From Elymus sibiricus (taxonomy: Eukaryota; Streptophyta; Magnoliopsida; Poales; Poaceae): a DNA stretch of 64,000 nucleotides. The position numbers and the translations under genes are program-made. The notes under the pieces were generated by a model that searched no databases, was not told the origin of the DNA, and saw nothing but the letters and a program-made list of their open reading frames with translations. How positions within the stretch are numbered: the first letter of the stretch is position 1; each line of letters opens with the position of its first letter. Shown here piece after piece: positions 1-10,935 of the stretch. The DNA lies in the NCBI GenBank assembly GCA_039707655.1, contig CM077671.1, forward strand, positions 242,583,095 to 242,647,094, in the 5' to 3' direction.

Positions 1-708
1 GGAGAAGTCATGTTGCAAGTAATCATGTGAATTTGATATGTGTTCGATATTTTGATGATATGTATGTTGTGATTCCCTTAGTGGTGTCATGTGAACGTCG
101 ACTACATGACACTTCACCATTCATGGGCCGCAGGGAAGGCATTGTGGAGTAGTTATTAGATGATGGGTTGCTAGTGTGACAGAAGCTTACACCCTAGTTT
201 ATGCGCTACTTCGTAAGGGGCTGATTTGGATCCACATGTTTAATGCTATGGTTAGACTTTGTCTTAATACTTTTCTCATAGTTGCGGATGCTTGCGAGGG
301 GGTTAATCATAAGTAGGTTGTTAGTTCAATTAAGAACAACACCTTAGCACCGGTCCACCCACATATCAAATTATCAAAGTAGCGAACACGAATCAAACCA
401 ACATGATAAAAGTGACTAGACGAAATTCCCGTGTACCCTCAAGAACACTTTGCCTATTACTAGTGATTGTTCTGGCCTGTCCTTTGCCTCAAAAGGATTG
501 GGCTACCTTGCTGCACCTTGTTTACCATTACCGTTACTTGCTCGTTACAAATTACCTTGCTATCAAACTATCTGTTACCTACAATTTCAGTGCTTGCAGA
601 GATTACCTTGCTGAAAACCGCTTGTCATTTCCTTCTGCTCCTCGTTGGGTTCAACACTCTTACTTATCGAAAGGACTACGATTGATCCCCTATACTTGTG
701 GGTCATCA
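1..708 (+). repeat. 5' LTR, truncated by the window start
   Basis: It matches 8694-9401 base for base in length and ends in the family terminus ..cttgtgggtcatca. Its start (about 813 bp more) lies outside the window. The U5 part contains a degenerate TAC/CTG-rich stretch at about 500-660 that reads as open ORFs in two frames. Those are U5 sequence, not genes. Confidence 0.95.
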
Positions 709-719
709 AGACTCTTTTC

Positions 720-736
720 TGGCGCCGTTTCAGGGG
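720..736 (+). promoter_or_regulatory. Primer-binding site, tRNA-Asp type
   Basis: tggcgccgtttcagggg lies 11 bp after the LTR end. It is complementary to the 3' end of plant tRNA-Asp(GTC), apart from mismatches in the second half; the intact form is seen at 42499. It would prime minus-strand cDNA synthesis. Confidence 0.85.
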
Positions 737-814
737 AGTGAAGCGCTCTTGGTAAGTGGAAATTGGTAAGGAAAAACTTATACTACGTGCTGAAATTTAT
801 TGCTACTTGCTACT

Positions 815-3800
815 ATGGAGAACAATCCTTTGAGGGGTTTGTTCGGGGTATCTTCACCTCGACCAGAACCACAATTAGTTACCCCTCCACCTACAGCACC
901 TACTGAAAATGTTACTTATGAAATTCCTTCGGGTATGCTAGAAAAACTGCTTGCTAAACCTTATGCAGGAGATGGAACTGGACATCCTGATATGCATCTT
1001 TTATATGTGAACGAAATATGTGGATTATTTAAGCTTGCAGGTTTACCCGGAGATGAAGTTAATAAGAAGGTTTTCCCTTTATCTTTGGAGGGAAAAGCAT
1101 TGACATGGTATAGGCTATGTGATGATCTTGGATCGTGGAACTGGAATCGTTTGCAATTGGAATTCCATCAAAGGTTTTATCCTATGCATCTAGTTCATCG
1201 TGATCGGAATTATATATATAATTTTTGGCCTCGTGAAGGAGAAAGTATCGCTCTAGCTTGGGGGAGGCTTAAGTCAATGTTATATTCATGCCCCAATCAT
1301 GACATTCCGAGGGAAGTTATCATTCAGAATTTTTATGCTCGGCTTTCTCATAATGATCAATCCATGCTCGATACTTCTTGTGCCGGTTCTTATATGAAGA
1401 AGACTATTGATTTCAAGTGGGATCTCTTAGAAAGAATTAAATGCAACCCTAAAGATTGGGAACTCGACGAAGGTAATGAGTCAGGTATAAAGCTTGAATT
1501 TGATTGTGTTAAATCTTTTATGAATACCGATACTTTTCATAAGTTTAGCACTAAATATGGACTTGACTCTGAGATAGTAGCCTCTTTCTGCGAAGCATTT
1601 TCTACTCATGTTGACCTCCCTAAGGAGAAGTGGTTTAAATATCATCCCCCTATTATGGAAGAAATTAAAGAACCGGTCATGGCTAAAGAAGAAACCATCT
1701 TTTACAATGTTGATCCAGTTGTGCCTACCGCTTATATTGAAAAACCACCTTTCCCTGTTAGGATAAAGGAACATGCTAAGGTATCAACTGTGCTTCGTAA
1801 GAGTAATATAAGAGCACCTAAACCCCCTGAGCAAATTAAAGTAGAACCTAGTGTTTCTATGGTTAAAGATCTCTTGGTAGAAAATGTTGATGGGCATGTC
1901 ATCTACCTTTGTGATGAAGCTGCTAGAATTGCTAAACCTGATAAGAAAGATAAACATAGACCTATAGAAGGCTTGCCCGTTGTCTCAGTTAAAATAGGAG
2001 ATCATTGCTACCATGGTTTATGTGATTTATTAGGTGCTAGTGTGAGTGCTATCCCTTTTACCTTATACCAAGAAATTATGAATGAAATAGCACCAGCTGA
2101 AATGGAAGATATTGATGTTACTATTAAACTTGCTAATAGAGACACTATCACACCACCTGGGATTGTTAGAGATGTTGAAGTCTTGTGTGGGAAAGTAAAA
2201 TACCCTACTGATTTTCTAGTCCTTGGTTCCCCACAAGATGACTTTTGTCCCATTATCTTTGGTAGACCTTTCTTGAGCACCGTCAATGCTAAAATAGATT
2301 GTGAAAAGCAAACCGTCGGTGTCAGTTTTGGTAATGTGTCTCATGAGTTTAATTTTTCCAAGTTTAGTAGACAACCTCGTGATAAAGAATTATCTAACAA
2401 GGATGAGATAATTGGTCTTGCTTCTATTGCTGTGTCCCCTACTGATCCATTAGAACAATATTTGCTTGACCATGAAAATGATATGCACTTGCGTGAAAGA
2501 AATGAAATAGACCAAATTTTCTTCGAACAACAACCTCTCTTGAAACACAATTTGCCTATTGAAACCCTTGGAGGTCCTCCTCCACCTAAAGGTGATCCTG
2601 TGTTTGAATTGAAACAATTGCCCGACACTTTGAAGTATGCTTATCTTGATGAGAAAAAGATATATCATGTTATTATTAGTGCTAACCTTTCAGAACATGA
2701 AGAAGAGATATTATTGAAAGTTCTAAGGAAGCACCGGGCCGCTATTGGATATACTCTTGATGATCTTAAGGGCATTAGTCCCACTCTATGTCAGCACGAG
2801 ATCAATATGGAACCTGATGCTAAACCCGTTGTTGATCACCAACGGCGATTGAATCCCAAGATGAAAGAAGTGGTAAGAACTGAAATATTAAAGCTTCTGG
2901 AAGCAGGTATAATCTATCCAATAGCTGATAGTAGATGGGTAAGTCCCGTTGACTGTGTCCCTAAGAAAGGAGGTATTATCGTTGTTCCTAATGATAAGAA
3001 TGAACTCATTCCACAAAGAATTGCCACTGGCTATAGTATGGTAATTGATTTTAGAAAATTAAATAAAGCTACTAGGAAAGATCATTACCCTTTGCCTTTC
3101 ATTGATCAAATGCTAGAGAGACTATCTAAGCACACACACTTGTGTTTCCTAGATGGATATTCTGGTTTCTCTCAAATACCTGTGTCGAAAGAGGATCTAG
3201 AGAAAACCACCTTTACTTGCCCTTTTGGAACCTATGCTTATAGACGTATGCCTTTTGGTTTATGCAATGCACCTACTACTTTTCAAAGATGTATGACTGC
3301 TATATTCTCCGACTTTTGTGAAAAAATTGTGGAGGTTTTCATGGATGATTTTTTCGTTTACGGAACTTCTTTTGATGATTGCTTAAGCAACCTTGATCGA
3401 GTTTTGCAGAGATGTGAACAAACTAATCTTGTCTTGAATTAGGAGAAGTGCCACTTTATGGTTAATGAAGGCATTGTCTTGGGGCATAAAATATCTGAAC
3501 GAGGTATTGAGGTGGATAAAGCTAAAGTTGATGCAATTGAGAAAATGCCATGTCCTAAAGATATTAAAGGTATTGGAAGTTTCCTTGGTCATGCTGGTTT
3601 TTTATAGGAGGTTCATTAAAGACTTCTCTAAAATTTCTAGGCCTCTTACTAATCTTTTGCAAAAGGATATTCCTTTTTTTATGACGATTGTGTAGAAGCC
3701 TTTGAAACACTCAAGAAAGACTTAACCTCTGCACCTATCGTTCAACCACCTAATTGGAACTTGCCTTTTGAAATTATGTGTGATGCTAGTGATTATGATG

Positions 3801-5560
3801 TTGGTGCTGTCCTAGGACAAAGAGTTGATAAGAAATTGAATGTTATCCATTATGCTAGTAAAACTATAGACAGTGCCCAACGAAATTATGCTACTACTGA
3901 AAAATAATTTTTAGCAGTTGTGTTTGCTTGTGATAAATTTAGATCCTATATTGTTGACTCCAAAGTTATTGTTCACACCGATCATGCTGCTATAAAATAT
4001 CTTATGGAAAAGAAAGATGCTAAACCTAGACTTATTAGGTGGGTTCTTTTGCTTCAAGAATTTGACTTACATATCGTTGATAGGAAAGGAGCTGAGAACC
4101 CCGTAGCTGATAACTTATCTAGGTTAGAAAATATTCTTGATGACCCACTACCTATTGATGATAGTTTCCCTGACGAACAGCTAGCTGCAATAAGTGTCTC
4201 ACACAACACACCTTGCTATGATGCTTATGCTAATTACATTATCGCTAAATATATACCGCCTAGCTTTACATATCAACAAAAGAAAAAATTCTTCTATGAC
4301 TTGAGACATTACTTTTGGGATGACCCACATCTTTATAAAGAAGAAGTAGATGGTATCATTAGACGTTGTGTACCTGAGCATGAACAGGAACAAATCCTAC
4401 GGAAATGTCATTCCGAAGCTTATGGAGGACATCATGCGGGAGACAGAACTGCTCACAAGGTATTGCAATCTGGTTTTTATTGGCCTACTCTCTTCAAGGA
4501 TGCCCGTAAGTTTGTCTTGTCTTGTGATGAATGTCAAAGAATTGGTAATATCGGTAAGCGTCAGGAAATGCCAATGAATTATTCACTTGTTGTTGAACCA
4601 TTTGATGTTTGGGGTTTTGATTATATGGGACCTTTTCCTTCCTCTAACGGATACACTCATATTTTAGTTGCGGTTGATTATGTCACTAAGTGGGTAGAAG
4701 CTATTCCAACTAGTAGTGTTGATCACCACACCTCCATTAAAATGCTTAAAGAGGTTATCTTTCCAAGGTTTGGAGTCCCTAGATATTTAATGACCGATGG
4801 TGGTTCACACTTTATTCATGATGCTTTCTGTAAGATGCTTGCTAAATATGATGTTAACCATATAATTGCATCACCCTATCATCCTCAATCTAGTGGTCAA
4901 GTAGAATTTAGCAATAGAGAAATAAAATTAATATTACAAAAAACTATCAATAGGTCTCGTAAGAATTGGTCTAAGAAATTAGATGATGCACTTTGGGCCT
5001 ATAGAACAGCTTATAAAAATCCTATGGGTATGTCTCCATATAAAATGGTGTACGGAAAAGCTTGTCATTTGCCTCTAGAACTAGAACACAAAGCATTTTT
5101 GGCAATTAAAGAGCTCAATTATGATTTCAAACTTGCCGGTGAGAAGAGGCTATTTGATATTAGCTCACTAGATGAATGGAGAACCCAAGCGTATGAAAAC
5201 TCCAAGCTATTCAAAGAAAAAGTAAAGAGATGGCATGAAAAGAGAATCCAAAAGCGGGAATTCAAAATAGGAGATTATGTTCTTTTGTTCAACGCTCGTT
5301 TAAGATTTTTTGCAGGAAAGCTTCTCTCAAAATGGGAAGGACCATATATTATCAAAGAAGTTCATCGTTCTTGAGCTATCAAGATTAATAACGCCGAAGG
5401 TACTAACCCGAAGGTGGTCAATGGACAAAGAATTAAGCATTATATCTCAGGTACGCCAATTAACGTTGAAAGCAATGTTATCCAAACCATGACACCGGAG
5501 GAACACATAAAAGAAACCTTCCGGAACGCTCCAGAATATTTAAAAATAGGAGGTACGTGA
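815..5560 (+). pseudogene. Gypsy gag-pol polyprotein, decayed
   Basis: The start is the ATG at 815; the TTG at 800 is in frame but is not a plausible eukaryotic start. Gag-like domain is residues about 45-215, with no CCHC knuckle seen. Aspartic protease is near 1980-2290: its active-site motif reads CDLLGAS (2021-2041), one Leu codon more than the CDLG-A/S form of related elements. RT starts near 2820, with catalytic FMDD at 3338-3349. RNaseH follows, then integrase with an HHCC finger (about 4410-4530) and D, D, E residues in [15 protein letters not shown] and GQVEFSNRE. Breaks: TAG 3440-3442 (a former Trp), an extra T in the T-run at about 3597-3603, a second frameshift at about 3672-3680, TAA 3905-3907 and TGA 5372-5374 (a former Gly). 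The C-terminal tail runs to TGA at 5558-5560. It cannot make full-length Pol, although Gag through most of RT is still open. Confidence 0.93.
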
Positions 5561-5573
5561 TACGATGAGTAAA

Positions 5574-5879
5574 CGGACTCCGAAAAATCAGCAAAAATAT
5601 TTTTTGTTAGTTTTGGAATATTTTAGAATTTTGGAAATAAAAAAATAAACCAGAAGGTGATCGAGGTGAGCACGATACACCAGGGCGCGCCAGGCACCCC
5701 TTGGCGCGCCCTGGTGGGTTGTGCCCACCTCGGATGCCTTCCCGAGTTCGTTTTCCTTCCAAATACTTGTTCCCCAAGAATAAAAATTCTTTATATATAC
5801 CCCCGATTGTTTTGACGACCATACCGCAGAAAAACCCTCTGTTCTTGTTTCGTGCTGTTTTCCTGACAGATCTGAAAAT
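5574..5879 (+). promoter_or_regulatory. Internal LTR-U3-like promoter cassette before the accessory ORF
   Basis: Between the pol stop and the next ORF lies an A/T-rich stretch. It is followed by a hairpin (5662-5732) with arms beginning CGAGGTG and ending CACCTCG around a GGGCGCGCC core, then a TATATATA box at 5792-5799, then the ORF at 5880. LTR promoters in this window have the same order: hairpin, TATA, transcript. I infer a second, internal promoter for the accessory gene. The hairpin and TATA are visible; promoter activity is not shown. Confidence 0.55.
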
Positions 5880-6293
5880 ATGTCGTCTCAAGATTCGGAC
5901 GGAGAGAGCTATGATGATCCCTATGTTCCAGACCTGAAGATCTTTAGGGAGATTTACCCCTATCTATGGACCTCGGAGGAGGAAGAAGATGCTACCATGC
6001 AGGAAACAAAAGATGACAGCTCTGAAGAAGAGGATGATCCATTGCCTCAACCCGGAGACATGCATGTGGAATTCAAGAAGTCAAGCCTCCCTAGAAGATA
6101 CAAACCAAAGGTCCAATTTATCCCGTCTCGTTTTCTGCAGGAAAGCAAGGAGGCCCTATGCCAAAGGATATTAAATCTTGAATTGGAGAATGATGATCTA
6201 AGGGAGGAAAACTTTATGCTTAAATATAAGATGAAGAAGAAGGCTTCCTCTACACCTCCACCTTCTTCATCACCACCACCAAAGGAGACTTAA
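5880..6293 (+). CDS. Accessory ORF after pol, acidic protein with predicted coiled coil
   Basis: Intact 137-codon ORF in the position where Athila-group elements carry an env-like or extra gene. The N-terminal half is very acidic (runs of Glu and Asp at residues about 37-55). The middle is basic (RRYKPKV). Residues about 90-118 form a heptad-like Leu-rich helix (ILNLELENDDLREEN). The tail is Lys-rich, then Pro/Ser-rich. There is no signal peptide, no membrane segment and no domain I recognise, so it does not look like an envelope protein. It is intact although the gag-pol in front of it has five breaks, and it has its own promoter-like upstream region. An RNA-binding or Gag-interacting role is only a guess. 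Confidence 0.6.
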   Translation: MSSQDSDGESYDDPYVPDLKIFREIYPYLWTSEEEEDATMQETKDDSSEEEDDPLPQPGDMHVEFKKSSLPRRYKPKVQFIPSRFLQESKEALCQRILNLELENDDLREENFMLKYKMKKKASSTPPPSSSPPPKET

Positions 6294-7865
6294 GCACATG
6301 GGCATGGGCACTCCCCTTGGCTTGAGCCAAGCTTGGGGGAGGTGCCCCGGTATCGTATCACCATCACTTTTATTCACCTTTACCTATTTTGGTTTTATCT
6401 TTAGTTTCCCTTTGCCTTAGTCGAATAAAAGTTTAGCGTGATCTATTTTCGTGTGTTAGTCTCATGGTTTACCTATCTATGTAATCGAGTGAAATTTATA
6501 TAATAAAGTTTAGTTTGAGTTTTTGCTTCTCTACTTTCTGGTTGCAATCAAATAAAAGAAAGACAAATAAATGAAAAGAATCATATGCTAATCTTATGGT
6601 GAGTAATGACATCACATAAGGAAGAGTATAAGTAGTAAAATTTATTGGAGATTGACAAACATAGCATTGGTCAATGATGCAATTCATGAAAGAATTAATT
6701 AGGGAAGAGAAGATTCACATGCAAATACACTATCCTGGACATCATTTATGATTGTGAGCCCCCATAAGATGTTATATGTCAAAATTGTTGACTTTGGACA
6801 AGGAAGACAACGTAATGATTTATGTTTGTTCATATCCACATAGAAATTATATTGTCATAGATCCTTTAACATGTGGTGCTTGCCCAATATCTTTGCTAGC
6901 CAAAAATTCCGCAGTAAGTATAGATACTACTTGTGCATCCAAAAACCCAAACCCAAACTCTTTCCTTGAGTGTCCACCATACCTACCTATGGATCGAGAA
7001 AGATCCTTCAAGTAAGTTTTCATCGGTGCAACAAGGCAATAAAAATTGCTTCTAAAAGTGTTTTGATCAATTAGTGTAAGAGAAAATTTAATGCTATACG
7101 AACTTATGATGGCAAAGTAATAAAAGCGACGGACTGCATAATAAAGGTTGCTATCATAGGGGGCAATATAGCGTGACATTCTTTTACATTAAGGGATTGG
7201 GCATACAAATCAATAAGCGCATGAAAACCTCTGCTTCCCTCTACGAAGGGCCTATCTTTTACTTTTATGCACTTACTTTTATGCAAGAGTCAAAGTATTC
7301 TTCCCTATTCCTTTATACTTTTACCTTTTGCAAGCATCATGTGGTGAGGAAAGATCTAGGCACATATATCCAGTTGGATATGGGTGGGCATGAGTTATTA
7401 TTGTTGACATCACCCTTGAGGTGAGTGAGTTGGGAGGCGAAACTGTAAGCCCCTATCTTCCTACGTGTCCGGTTGAAACTTTTTGTTCATGGGTATGCCG
7501 TGAGCGTTAGAAATCATAGAAGACTAAATGATAGTTGAGTATGTGGACTTGCCAAAAGGCTCCGACATGAGACCCTTCCTGAAAATATGATGAATTGTAG
7601 TTGCAAAGTTGACTGAGAACATAGTTTGTTGGTTCCCAATAAGGTTTATGCTTCATACTTCTATGTTGTGATGAATTGTTACTTGCTCATGAGAAGCCTT
7701 ATGATAAAAATGTATTGAAATAAGTTCTTATGTTTGAGTTTGTTGCTGTTAGGTTAATAAGCATGATGCTTCTATGTCCGTATATTGTTTTTATCGACAC
7801 CTCTCTCTCAAACCATGTGGACATGCTTTTCAATATCGGCTTTCGCTTGAGGACAAGTGAGGTCT
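6294..7865 (+). other. Non-coding 3' internal region of the first Gypsy element
   Basis: No credible gene. It contains an internal copy of the polypurine tract motif (aagcttgggggag, 6329-6341) within an inverted repeat next to the ORF stop. It also contains part of a 3' module shared with three other elements here: the block near 6865-6950 and the small hairpin ttccctctacgaaggg at 7235-7250. Confidence 0.7.
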
Positions 7866-7879
7866 AAGCTTGGGGGAGT
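7866..7879 (+). promoter_or_regulatory. Polypurine tract
   Basis: aagcttgggggagt directly abuts the 3' LTR start (tgatacgtcc at 7880). It is the primer site for plus-strand DNA synthesis. Confidence 0.88.
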
Positions 7880-9401
7880 TGATACGTCCATTTTGCATCA
7901 TGATTTTCTACTGTTATTTACTTTGTTTTGTTGAATAATAATGCTTTGGGGAGTGATTCTAATGCCTTTTCTCTCATAATATGCGAGGTTTACACAAAGA
8001 GGGAGAATACCGGTAGCTGGAATTATGGACCCAAGAAAAGCACGTCAGAGATACCTATTCTGCACAACTCCAATGAAGCTGAAAATTTACGGAGATTATT
8101 TTTGTATTAATAAAAATTACTGGAGCTGAAAACTACCGGAGCAGGGCCCCCAGGTGGGCACAACCCACCAGGGCGCGCCAGGCCCCCCTGGGCGCGCGCC
8201 CTGATGGGTTGTGCCCATCCTGGCCCGCTTCCGGTGCCCATCTTCTGGTATAAATTCCCAAAAAACCTAAAAAAAATTAGGAGGAGGACTTTCGGGACGA
8301 AGCGCCGCCGCCTCGAGGCGGAACTTGGGCAGGAACACTTTTGCCCTCCGGCGGAGCGATTCCGCCGGGGGAACTTCTCTCCCGGAGGGGGAAATTGAAG
8401 CTATCGTCATCACCAACACCCCTCTCATCTTTGGGAGGCCAATCTTCATCAACATCTTCAACAACACCATCTCCTCTCAAACCCTAGTTCATCTCTTGTG
8501 TTCAATCTTTGTACCGGAACCTCAGATTGGTACCTGTGGGTGACTAGTAGTGTTGATTACCTTGCATAGTTCATTAATATATGGTTTATTTGGTGGAAAA
8601 TCATATGTTCAGATCCATTATGCTATTCAATACTCCTCTGATCTTGAGCATGTTTATTATTTGTGAGTAGTTATCTTTGTTCTTGAGGTCACGGGAGAAG
8701 TCATGTTGCAAGTAATCATGTGAATTTGATATGTGTTCGATATTTTGATGATATGTATGTTGTGATTTCCTTAGTGGTGTCATGTGAACGTCGACTCCAT
8801 GACACTTCACCATTCATGGGCCTAAGGGAAGGCATTGTGGAGTAGTTATTAGATGATGGTTTGCTAGAGTGCCAGAAGCTTAAACCCTAGTTTATGCGCT
8901 ACTTCGTAAGGGGCTGATTTGGATCCACATGTTTAATGCTATGGTTAGACTTTGTCTTAATACTTTCCTCGTAGTTGCGGATGCTTGCGAGGGGGTTAAT
9001 CATAAGTAGGTTGTTAGTTCAAGTAAGAACAACACCTTAGCACCGGTCCACCCACATATCAAATTATCAAAGTAGCGAACACGAATCAAACCAACATGAT
9101 AAAAGTGATTAGACGAAATTCCCGTGTACCCTCAAGAACACTTTGCCTATTACTAGTGATTGTTCTGGCTTGTCCTTTGCCTCAAAAGGATTGGGCTACC
9201 TTACTGCACCTTGTTTACCGTTACCGTTACTTGCTCATTACAAACTACCTTGCTATCAAACTATCTGTTACCTACAATTTCAGTGCTTGCAGAGATTACC
9301 TTGCTAAAAACTGCTTGTCATTTCCTTCTGCTCCTCGTTGGGTTTGACACTCTTACTTATCGAAGGGACTACGATTGAGCCCCTATACTTGTGGGTCATC
9401 A
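7880..9401 (+). repeat. Complete 3' LTR (1,522 bp)
   Basis: It starts TGATACGTCC and ends ..GGGTCATCA. U3 carries the promoter hairpin and TATA box (8151-8256). U5 carries the TAC/CTG-rich stretch. It is the partner of 1-708. Confidence 0.95.
8151..8256 (+). promoter_or_regulatory. LTR core promoter: hairpin plus TATA box
   Basis: An inverted repeat spans 8151-8222; the arms contain GGGCACAACCCACCAGGG and its complement with one mismatch. After a 27-bp gap comes TATAAATT at 8249-8256. The same arrangement occurs in the other Athila-group LTRs of the window. Confidence 0.75.
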
Positions 9402-10935
9402 CTCTACCAACAGCTTCAGTCCATCTTCCCAGCAAATGCACCTCAATTTCACACCGTTTGGTGTTTTTCTGTACAGAGTGTCATCGACAAACTGGTACAT
9501 ACTTGACTGTCGGGCTACTTTTTCGGCTTCTTCTTGTTCTTCGGGAAGTTCTCCTGTTTGAAGGAAATGGACAATGTGCTGTGCCCAAGTTGGAGCCCGT
9601 TGCTCGACAACGAGGTCTAAAGGTATTTCCTCGTTCGTGGGAGCGCTTACCTCGACCGCGAGGACCTGCGGTCCCGCAGGAGGGAGCTGCTCACCAAGCG
9701 ATGCGGGACTGGCCCCGGCAGCCTCTCTAACGGCGGCTTCGAGAAGCTCTGCCGGGAAATGCTTGCCAGAATTCAGCTTTGTTCTTTTCCTGGTCATCAT
9801 CGATGGGGATACTGATGGCTGAGTGAGGTGAAGGACAAAGGTTCCTGGTTCCACAGGGAGCTTTTGCGCAACGCACTTTGATAGATGATCATCGATGCTG
9901 TTTTCCGCACGCGGCACGTGCTCTGTTTGCAATCCATCAAAGTGCTCCTCTAGCTTCCTCACCTCTTCCACGTATGCTTCCATCAACGGACTCTGATAAT
10001 CTTTGATGACTTGTCTCACCACGAGTTGAGAATCTCCTTGGATGATCAGCTTTTGATTCCCAACTCCACTTCGATCCTTAGTCTGGCAAGGAGCCCCTCA
10101 TACTCAGCAGTGTTGTTGGTGGCCTCCTCCCGGGAATGTGCATTTGGACCACATATTTGAGATGCTCTCCGGTAGGGGTGATGAGGAGCACGCCTGCTCC
10201 GGCGCCCTGAAGTGAGAAAGCACTGTCAAAGTACATGATCCATTCTTTAGGCGCTTCTTTGCCGGGGTGAATTGTCTCTGGAACCTCTTCGTCTGGCGTG
10301 GGTGTCCATTCTGTAATGAACTCCGCCAACACCCTGCTCTGAATTGTGGAAGTGCTCTCATATTTCAAACCAAAACTTCACAACTCTAGCGTCCACTCAA
10401 CTATCCTGCCAGTGGCTTCGGGGTTCCTCAATATACGTTGTAGCAGGAAGCGAGTGACAACAGTGATCTCATGGGCTTGGAAGTAGTGGCGCAGCTTCCT
10501 CGAGGCCATGAGAAGGCCGAAGATCAGCTTTTGCACTCCAGAGTACCTTGACCTAGCCCCCTGTAACAAGGAACTGACAAAGTACACTGGACGTTGCACC
10601 ACCTTCTTCTTCGCCACTTCCTTGAAACTGCCCTCGCTCGTCGGCTTAGGTCCCCCTTGGTTCGTATCTGGTCCTGCCGCGGATGTTTCGGTTCCACCCC
10701 CGGTGACGTCAGTCGCAGCAGCTGCGTCTTCATCCATGTCTCTTCCGCTCCCACCTTGGTCGCGCCTAAACCACAAGAACCGTTGTTGCTATACCTGGCA
10801 GCAATGAATCAACAGGTGCGGTCGTGCGAGCCGGAGGAAACCATGGATGCTTCGTCGGGCTCGTCGATACTTGAAGCTCATTGCGGCTGCCTCGGGGATT
10901 ATTGTCGCGGACGGGACTGCACCGTTGGCGCAGCC
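9402..10935 (-). pseudogene. Tat-type Gypsy pol fragment: RT tail, RNaseH, start of integrase
   Basis: Minus-strand reading. 10776 to 10378 gives the RT connection segment (QRPVYFVSSLLQGA..). 10368 to 10078 gives RNaseH, where WIMYFDSAFS has Ser after the first catalytic Asp instead of the usual Gly. 10022 to 9402 continues through HVPRAEN and an Asp-His-Leu-Ser motif into the linker before integrase. Several frameshifts and stops separate the blocks. Upstream of the RT tail the sequence is Gly/Thr-rich and stop-laden rather than the RT catalytic core, so protease and most of RT are deleted. Coding ends where the first Gypsy inserted. Confidence 0.82.
10931..10935. repeat. Target-site duplication, left copy (cagcc)
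   Basis: cagcc lies at 10931-10935 and again at 22996-23000, flanking the 12-kb element exactly. A 5-bp duplication is the standard Gypsy/Copia integrase signature. Confidence 0.93.

Larger units (their letters stand above)
1..9401 (+). mobile_element. Athila-group Gypsy LTR retrotransposon, left end outside the window
   Basis: The order is partial 5' LTR (1-708), tRNA-Asp-type PBS, gag-protease-RT-RNaseH-integrase, accessory ORF, long non-coding 3' region, polypurine tract and a 1,522-bp 3' LTR. RNaseH before integrase makes it Gypsy (Ty3). The domain style and the extra gene after pol fit the Athila group; the LTR resembles Triticeae WHAM-type elements (from memory). The 708 shared LTR bases align without net indel. 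I count about 23 substitutions by eye (about 3%), which gives roughly 1-1.5 million years at the commonly used grass rate of 1.3e-8 per site per year. The right flank (9402 on) is Tat-type integrase sequence, so this element inserted into the Tat element. Its target duplication should be ctcta, but the left flank is not in view. Confidence 0.93.

Noticed and set aside
403..741. 112-codon ORF repeated at 9096-9347
   Set aside because: It is LTR U5 sequence present in both LTR copies, in several overlapping frames, with no protein-like composition.
5880..6293. Retroviral envelope gene
   Set aside because: No signal peptide, membrane span or Cys-rich ectodomain. Position after pol alone is not enough.
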